Assembly: GCA_963605745.1 (NCBI GenBank)
Contig: CAVCWT010000056.1
Location: 1-11,849 of the forward strand
Source of the DNA: CAG-791 sp963605745
Lineage (GTDB): Bacteria; Bacillota; Clostridia; Lachnospirales; Lachnospiraceae
Direction of reading: 5' to 3'
DNA: 11,849 nucleotides
Every line of letters begins with the position of its first letter. The first letter of the stretch is position 1. Shown here piece after piece: positions 7,585-11,849 of the stretch. A model generated the notes under the pieces. That model made no database searches and had not been told where the DNA came from. It saw nothing but the letters and a program-made list of their open reading frames with translations. A program made the translations under genes and the position numbers.

Positions 7585-7625
7585 TAACAGATACACAGAG
7601 TGGAAAGAGGGGATTTCTGGCAAGT

Positions 7626-9290
7626 ATGACTAGTATGAACGGAGCAGATGTTTTAACTCACTGTCTGGAAAAGGAAAATGTGGAGTACGTATTCGGCTAC
7701 CCGGGGGTAGCGATTGCACCTTTTTTTGACAGCATTCTGAACACGAAAATCAAGACCATTCTGGTGCGGCAGGAGCAGTGCGCGGCGCATGCAGCCAGCG
7801 GCTACACCCGCATCACCGGAAAGACCGGTGTTGTTGCTGTTACCAGCGGCCCCGGGGCAGAGAATCTGATTACCGGAATTGCAACCGCCTTTGCAGACAG
7901 CATTCCGATGATCTGCATCACCGGGCAGGTCAATTCCAGCCAGGTCGGCGGTGATGTGTTCCAGGAGGCAGATATTTCGGGCGCCGTGGAATCCTTTGTT
8001 AAATACAGCTATATTGTCCGAAGCGCCGATGAGATTCCGCGCATTGTGAAGGAAGCCTTTTACATTGCAGGAACGGGACGTCCGGGACCGGTGCTGATTG
8101 ATCTGCCCTGCGATATCCAGCAGCAGACGGTACATAAATTCGAATATCCTGAGAAGGCCTCTATGCGGACCTATAAGCCCACGGTAGAAGGCCATGCCGT
8201 TCAGATCAAAAAGGTGATGCATGAACTGTCCCGTGCAAAAAAGCCGATCCTTTGTGTCGGCGGCGGCGTTCATCTGTCCCATGCAGGAAAAGAGGTTCGT
8301 GAGTTCGCAGAACGCTTTGGCATTCCTGCAGTGTGCACCATGATGGGCCTCGGCGTTTTCCCGACGGAGGATCCGATGTTCTATGGCATGGTGGGCAACA
8401 ACGGCCAGAAGTTCGGAAACCGTGCCATGAACGAGGCAGATCTCATTCTCATGGTTGGTGCGAGAGTGGCGGATCGCTCGATTTCACAGCCGGATCTCAT
8501 CACGGAGAATAAGGTGCTGGTTCACATTGATGTGGATCCTGCCGAGATCGGCAAGAACGCAGGGGCATCGATTCCGCTGGTTGGGGATATTCGTCATATT
8601 TTCCGTAAATTCCTGGAGAAAAAAGAAGAAAAGGATTCACAGGAACTGCCGTCCCAGTCCTATGCGGAGTGGCGTGGCACACTGGATGTGTGGCGTGATA
8701 AGGCAAAGGAAGACTGGAACGCCCTGCATACCGGGGAAAATGCCGGAAGCGGTGTGGATCCTGCGGCCTTTTTGCGGATGCTGTCCGTTGCCATGGAGGA
8801 TGATGGTGTGTACATCGCCGATGTCGGCCAGAATCAGCTCTGGAGCTGTGCCAATGTGATCATTCGAAACGGGAGGCTTCTGACCAGCGGCGGCATGGGA
8901 ACGATGGGTTATGCGGTTCCTGCAGCCATGGGCGCGCAGCTGGCAGATCCGAAGCGTCAGGTCGTTGCTGTCTGCGGCGACGGCGGCTTCCAGATGACGA
9001 TGATGGAGCTGGCTACCATGAAGCAGTACGGCATACAGGCCAAGGTTGTTGTGATCAAGAACGGTGCCCTGGGCCTTGTGCGGCAGTATCAGCATCTGAA
9101 TCTGAAGGACCGCTTCAGTGTGGTGGATCTGGGTGACTACCCGCATCTGGAGGAACTGACAAAGGCTTATGACATGCACTTCCTTCGCGTTTTGGACATG
9201 GCAGATGCGAAGGAAGCCATTGATCGTTTTCTGAAGGATTCGGAATCCGTTCTGCTGGAACTGGATGTAGACCCGAATGTACTGGCATAA
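7626..9290 (+). CDS. ilvB: Acetohydroxyacid (acetolactate) synthase large subunit
   Basis: The ThDP enzyme condenses two pyruvates to acetolactate, or pyruvate with 2-ketobutyrate to acetohydroxybutyrate, for branched-chain amino acid synthesis. With ATG 7626 it has 554 residues. Visible motifs are the catalytic glutamate in RQEQCAAHAA (E50), DVFQEAD of the FAD/substrate region, SGGMGTMGYAVPAAMGAQ, and the ThDP-Mg motif GDG (451-453) with N479. The VRQYQ segment has Tyr488 where AHAS normally has Trp, and K478 replaces the first Asn of the usual NN pair. The reading frame is open back to a TTG at 7581 that overlaps the preceding stop. Purine-rich GAGGGG (7607-7612) is 13 nt before ATG 7626 and favours that start, or ATG 7635. 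The ilvN small subunit follows 34 nt later, supporting AHAS rather than a catabolic synthase. Confidence 0.93.
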   Translation: MTSMNGADVLTHCLEKENVEYVFGYPGVAIAPFFDSILNTKIKTILVRQEQCAAHAASGYTRITGKTGVVAVTSGPGAENLITGIATAFADSIPMICITGQVNSSQVGGDVFQEADISGAVESFVKYSYIVRSADEIPRIVKEAFYIAGTGRPGPVLIDLPCDIQQQTVHKFEYPEKASMRTYKPTVEGHAVQIKKVMHELSRAKKPILCVGGGVHLSHAGKEVREFAERFGIPAVCTMMGLGVFPTEDPMFYGMVGNNGQKFGNRAMNEADLILMVGARVADRSISQPDLITENKVLVHIDVDPAEIGKNAGASIPLVGDIRHIFRKFLEKKEEKDSQELPSQSYAEWRGTLDVWRDKAKEDWNALHTGENAGSGVDPAAFLRMLSVAMEDDGVYIADVGQNQLWSCANVIIRNGRLLTSGGMGTMGYAVPAAMGAQLADPKRQVVAVCGDGGFQMTMMELATMKQYGIQAKVVVIKNGALGLVRQYQHLNLKDRFSVVDLGDYPHLEELTKAYDMHFLRVLDMADAKEAIDRFLKDSESVLLELDVDPNVLA

Positions 9291-9324
9291 CGTGACGGCG
9301 AAAACGGAAAGGAATGATGAAGAG

Positions 9325-9807
9325 ATGAAACGAATCTATTCCGTATTAGTGGAAAACCGGGCAGGCGTTCTGTGCAAGGTTGCAGGACTGTTCTGGCGCC
9401 GCTGCTTTAACATTGATTCGCTTGCAGTCGGCGAGACGGATGATCCGTCGGTTTCTCATATGATTATTGTATCCAGCGGGGAAGAGAAGACCCTGGAGCA
9501 GGTAGAAAAGCAGCTGAATAAAAAGCTGGATGTCATCAAGGTCAAGACCTTTGATGAGCACGAGGCAGTCACAAGAGAGCTCATGCTTCTCAAGGTGAAA
9601 TACAACCGGGATAATCGGCGCGATATCATGGAGAACTGCACCATCATGGGCGCACAGATCGTGGATTTGTCCAAAACCATGATGACCATCCAGATGTGTG
9701 ATACACCGGAGCGGGTGGAGATGTTCCTGGAAACCTTCAAATCCATCTCCATTGTCGAAATAACGAGAACCGGAACACTGGCTGTTCCGAAATGCAGCGA
9801 GAGCTGA
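9325..9807 (+). CDS. ilvN: Acetohydroxyacid synthase small (regulatory) subunit, first copy
   Basis: This is the ACT-domain regulatory subunit that activates the large subunit and confers feedback inhibition by valine. The 160-residue protein has an N-terminal ACT domain (about 2-75) and the C-terminal small-subunit domain (about 80-158). Numbering matches E. coli IlvH without gaps at the start: G14 and N29 are kept, but position 17 is Cys instead of Ser, and the usual GLFSxRGYNI is GLFWRRCFNI (W24, C27, F28). The C terminus (RTGTLAVPKCSES) lacks the usual GLxRG tail. Start ATG 9325 is chosen because it gives the family's standard first residues and has AAGGA upstream. An in-frame ATG at 9277 would add 16 unrelated residues and overlap ilvB. 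It lies directly after ilvB, so it is the likely cognate partner. Confidence 0.93.
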   Translation: MKRIYSVLVENRAGVLCKVAGLFWRRCFNIDSLAVGETDDPSVSHMIIVSSGEEKTLEQVEKQLNKKLDVIKVKTFDEHEAVTRELMLLKVKYNRDNRRDIMENCTIMGAQIVDLSKTMMTIQMCDTPERVEMFLETFKSISIVEITRTGTLAVPKCSES

Positions 9808-9820
9808 AAAAGGGCTTGCC

Positions 9821-9859
9821 GGGAGAAATCGATGGGAGAGATCGATGAAAGAGATTGAT
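9821..9859 (+). repeat. 13-bp tandem triplication over the pilT start
   Basis: Three adjacent 13-nt units: GGGAGAAATCGAT (9821-9833), GGGAGAGATCGAT (9834-9846, one mismatch to the first) and GAAAGAGATTGAT (9847-9859, three mismatches to the second). They carry two Shine-Dalgarno-like segments and two ATGs. ATG 9845 is the pilT start. ATG 9832 opens an overlapping 8-codon frame (MGEIDERD) that stops at 9858, inside pilT. Confidence 0.85.
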
Positions 9860-10918
9860 GCAAAGCTGGAGGAACTCCTGGGGCGTGCAGCGATGATGGG
9901 GGCATCGGATCTGCATATTACGGTTGGCACACAGCCGGCGGTAAGGGTGAACAATGAACTGGTGCGTCTGCCGGGGGAGGATAGGCTCCTTCCGGCAGAT
10001 ACTGAGAGGATGCTCTCGAGCATCATTGATGAGGAGCATCAGGAAACGCTGCATCAAAGCGGTGAAGTGGATTTTGCCTTCGGCAGACAGCAAATCGGAA
10101 GATTTCGTGTGAATGTCTATCGGCAAAGAGGTACCTTGTCAGCGGCGATTCGTGTAATGAGTGGTGTGATTCCGACTCCGGAGGAGCTGGGACTGCCATC
10201 GTCGGTGACCGAGCTGACCAAAAAGCAGGGAGGACTTGTTCTGGTAACGGGACCGACCGGTTCCGGTAAGTCCACGACGTTAGCATCCATGATCCAGAGG
10301 ATCAATGAAACCAGGTATTGTCATGTGCTGACATTGGAGGATCCGATTGAGTATCTGTATCGCCATGAAAAGGCCATCGTTGATCAGAGAGAAATCGGAC
10401 TGGACTCCTGCAGCTTTGCTGCTGCGCTGCGTGCGGCTCTTCGAGAGGATCCGGATGTGATCCTGGTGGGAGAGATGCGTGACCTGGAGACCATCAGCAC
10501 GGCGCTCACAGCAGCAGAGACCGGACACCTTGTGTTTTCCACGCTGCATACAATGGGAGCTGCCGCAACGATCAACCGAATTGTGGATGTGTTCCCGGAG
10601 GCTCAGAAGGAGCAGATTCGGACGCAGCTGTCCATGGTATTGGAATCCGTTGTTTCGCAGCGCCTTCTGCCAAAGGCAGATGGGAGCGGACGAATGGCCT
10701 GCTATGAGGTTATGCACTGCAATACGGCAATCCGCAACCTCATCCGGGATAATAAATCCTTCCAGATTCAGGGCATTATCCAGACCAGCAAGAGTCTGGG
10801 AATGATTACCATGGAGGATGCGCTGGCCGAGGCCTGCCGCAGCGGGATGATTTCAAAGAGCACGGCTATGGAGTATGCACAGGATAAGGGGGCACTTCGG
10901 ATGCGGCTGCCGGGGTGA
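9845..10918 (+). CDS. pilT: PilT-family type IV pilus retraction ATPase
   Basis: PilT is a hexameric cytoplasmic ATPase that drives pilus retraction and twitching motility. The 357-residue protein carries the full family set: ASDLHI (20-25), the Walker A GPTGSGKST (136-144), the Asp box EDPIEY (165-170) with acidic residues, the Walker B region DPDVILVGEMRD (192-203, catalytic E200), the His box GHLVFSTLHT (217-226) and the C-terminal AIRNLIRD segment (295-302), which is typical of PilT rather than PilB. The length fits. GGGAGAG (9834-9840) is 4 nt before the ATG. It lies 37 nt after ilvN and is followed by 181 bp before the second ilvN. No pilin, PilB, PilC or PilM-Q genes are in the window, so pilus function is inferred from family only. 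Confidence 0.93.
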   Translation: MKEIDAKLEELLGRAAMMGASDLHITVGTQPAVRVNNELVRLPGEDRLLPADTERMLSSIIDEEHQETLHQSGEVDFAFGRQQIGRFRVNVYRQRGTLSAAIRVMSGVIPTPEELGLPSSVTELTKKQGGLVLVTGPTGSGKSTTLASMIQRINETRYCHVLTLEDPIEYLYRHEKAIVDQREIGLDSCSFAAALRAALREDPDVILVGEMRDLETISTALTAAETGHLVFSTLHTMGAAATINRIVDVFPEAQKEQIRTQLSMVLESVVSQRLLPKADGSGRMACYEVMHCNTAIRNLIRDNKSFQIQGIIQTSKSLGMITMEDALAEACRSGMISKSTAMEYAQDKGALRMRLPG

Positions 10919-11099
10919 GGCACTGAATGATACAAAAAACGTATCTTTATACTTCTTTTGTTAATTGGTGGTTCCTGTGTTGTTTTTTCGCAGGACGGAG
11001 CCTATAATGAGTTTTAATTTGTAGATCATACAAAAAACATATAATTATCAGATGTTTTGCGTATGATATACGCATGAATGGAAACGGAAAGAAGAAAAT
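10919..11099 (+). promoter_or_regulatory. AT-rich promoter/operator region upstream of the second ilvN
   Basis: One good promoter candidate is TTGTTT (10980-10985), a 17-bp spacer, then TATAAT (11003-11008). A second TATAAT lies at 11040-11045 with a weak -35. Two 15-nt direct repeats, ATACAAAAAACGTAT (10930-10944) and ATACAAAAAACATAT (11028-11042), differ at one base; the first has ATAC/GTAT ends. A 17-nt inverted repeat, TGCGTATGATATACGCA (11058-11074), sits 25 nt before the ATG and uses the same GTAT/ATAC halves. A hairpin TCCTGTG/CGCAGGA (10973-10979/10989-10995) overlaps the -35. A GATAC/GTATC stem (10929-10945) could be a weak terminator for pilT. No T-box features are seen. Confidence 0.55.
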
Positions 11100-11639
11100 A
11101 TGCAGGAAAATCAACACGAAAAGGTATTTCAGCTGCTGGTAGACAATACGTCAGGTGTTCTGTCCAGAATTTCCGGATTGTTCTCGCGCAGAGGCTATAA
11201 CATCGAATCCATCACAGCGGGACTGACCGCGGATCCGAAATATACCAGAATTACGATTGTAGCTTCGGGAGATGATGATATTCTGGATCAGATTGAGAAG
11301 CAGGTTCGCAAGCTCGTAGATGTTCGTGAAATTCATGAGCTGCCGCCGAAAGAATCGGTGTACCGCGAACTGGCCCTCATTAAGGTTCGGGTGGATGATG
11401 TAAAGAGAGAGAACATCATTGCGATTACCAATATTTTCCGCGGCAATATCGTGGATGTCGCTCCGGACTCTCTGATCATTGAGATCACCGGCAACCAGGG
11501 CAAGATCGATGCGTTTCTTCGCCTTCTGGCAGGCTATGAGATTCTGGAAATTGCCAGAACCGGAATTGCCGGCCTTGGCAGAGGCACCGATGCTGTTGTA
11601 CACCTTGATGAAGACGGAAACGTTGTGGAAAAGGTATAA
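11100..11639 (+). CDS. Acetohydroxyacid synthase small (regulatory) subunit, second copy
   Basis: This second ACT-domain IlvN/IlvH-type subunit has 179 residues. Its N-terminal ACT domain is canonical: VDNTSGVLSR with G19 and S22, and GLFSRRGYNIES (26-37) with the valine-site asparagine N34. It keeps the C-terminal RTGIAGLGRG tail that the first copy lacks, and adds about 15 residues (DAVVHLDEDGNVVEKV). The ATG at 11100 follows a weak purine-rich GGAAAGAAG. It has its own upstream promoter signals, so it is likely expressed separately from ilvBN-pilT. It could regulate IlvB at 7626, or another large subunit elsewhere; the window cannot decide. Confidence 0.93.
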   Translation: MQENQHEKVFQLLVDNTSGVLSRISGLFSRRGYNIESITAGLTADPKYTRITIVASGDDDILDQIEKQVRKLVDVREIHELPPKESVYRELALIKVRVDDVKRENIIAITNIFRGNIVDVAPDSLIIEITGNQGKIDAFLRLLAGYEILEIARTGIAGLGRGTDAVVHLDEDGNVVEKV

Positions 11640-11849
11640 ACGAACGACGCAAAGTCTGTGATTATTGTGTTATCTACTCGAAACGGAAGGCTCAAAAACG
11701 ACCGTTACAAACGCCTTCTGATCCGGTGAAGATAAAATATATGTATCTGTTTAGCACCTGACGATTTCAACATGAATCGGGCGCCCCGCGCACGGATTCA
11801 TGATTGAAACCCTCAGGTGGCCAAGGCCAAACAGGAGAAGGCAGTGCAG
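11640..11849. other. Gene-free tail with hairpins and start of a repeat cluster
   Basis: No credible coding region is present. After the second ilvN, a nested hairpin (GAAGGC 11686-11691 with GCCTTC 11713-11718, enclosing AACG/CGTT at 11697-11706) has no T-run and is not a convincing terminator. A TTTAGCACC at 11750-11758 is the reverse complement of the GGTGCTAAA end of the elements at 288-296 and 4796-4804. The last 16 nt (11834-11849) are identical to positions 1-16, the left arm and loop of the first hairpin unit, so a second repeat cluster probably begins here. Confidence 0.7.
11755..11819. repeat. 65-nt imperfect palindrome
   Basis: The arms pair in register: CACCTGA (11755-11761) with TCAGGTG (11813-11819), TTTCAA (11765-11770) with TTGAAA (11804-11809), CATGAATC (11771-11778) with GATTCATG (11795-11802), and an apex GCGC-ccc-GCGC (11781-11791). 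Two small internal mismatches and one bulge interrupt the stem. There is no T-tract on either side, and the length exceeds a normal terminator. It could be a mobile-element or REP-type palindrome, or a structured RNA. Confidence 0.8.

Noticed and set aside
9277..9324. Earlier ATG for the first ilvN
   Set aside because: It overlaps ilvB and adds 16 residues with no family similarity. ATG 9325 gives the standard IlvN/IlvH N terminus.
10973..10995. Hairpin TCCTGTG/CGCAGGA as a terminator after pilT
   Set aside because: The T-run is in the loop rather than after the stem, and the hairpin overlaps the better supported promoter for the second ilvN.
1..11849. Circular replicon suggested by identical ends
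   Set aside because: The shared 16 nt belong to a repeat unit, and the content is essential chromosomal genes (der, plsY, gpsA, tyrS) with no replication gene.

Overview
The window looks like a chromosomal segment of an anaerobic Firmicute of the class Clostridia, most likely a Lachnospiraceae-type genome. This is inferred from moderate GC content, strong GGAGG-type ribosome binding sites, the der-plsY-gpsA gene order, a clostridial-type TyrRS and clostridial-type acetolactate synthase subunits. No rRNA, tRNA, CRISPR array, transposase or phage gene is visible. Nearly all of the protein-coding space is housekeeping or amino-acid biosynthesis. The non-coding space is richer: dense hairpin repeats at the left edge, a large palindrome at the right edge, and related short repeat elements in between.

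Layout. Positions 1-296 hold a cluster of short palindromic hairpin units of two alternating classes (GGAGAAA...TTTCTCC and GGAGTG...CACTCC). A rho-independent terminator follows at 341-377 and serves a rightward transcript from outside the window. A leftward gene (2523-475) encodes a large multi-spanning GT39-like glycosyltransferase. It diverges from der across a compact bidirectional promoter region (2524-2739). Rightward from 2740 come der (ribosome-assembly GTPase), plsY (acyl-phosphate:glycerol-3-phosphate acyltransferase), a 131-bp spacer with a repeat element, gpsA (glycerol-3-phosphate dehydrogenase), tyrS, a small unknown lipoprotein, ilvB and ilvN (acetohydroxyacid synthase large and small subunits), and a PilT-family ATPase. 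After a 181-bp AT-rich gap with its own promoter signals comes a second ilvN-like small subunit. The window then runs into a gene-free tail with a 65-nt imperfect palindrome and the first 16 nt of a hairpin repeat identical to the one that opens the window.

How the genes fit together. GpsA makes the sn-glycerol-3-phosphate that PlsY acylates, so these two neighbours form the first steps of phospholipid synthesis. Der and TyrS serve translation. IlvB and the two IlvN-type subunits should form acetohydroxyacid synthase for valine, leucine and isoleucine synthesis. One large subunit may be shared by two regulatory subunits, one canonical and one with changed residues in the valine-binding loop. 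The PilT ATPase between the two small-subunit genes has no visible pilus partners here.

Most unusual points: the hairpin-repeat families at both edges; a 13-bp triplication over the pilT start that creates a competing out-of-frame start; a Tyr in IlvB where AHAS enzymes normally have the Trp that governs 2-ketobutyrate preference; two divergent ilvN paralogues around pilT; and no T-box leader in front of tyrS or the ilv genes. No clearly new multi-gene system is evident from the sequence alone.
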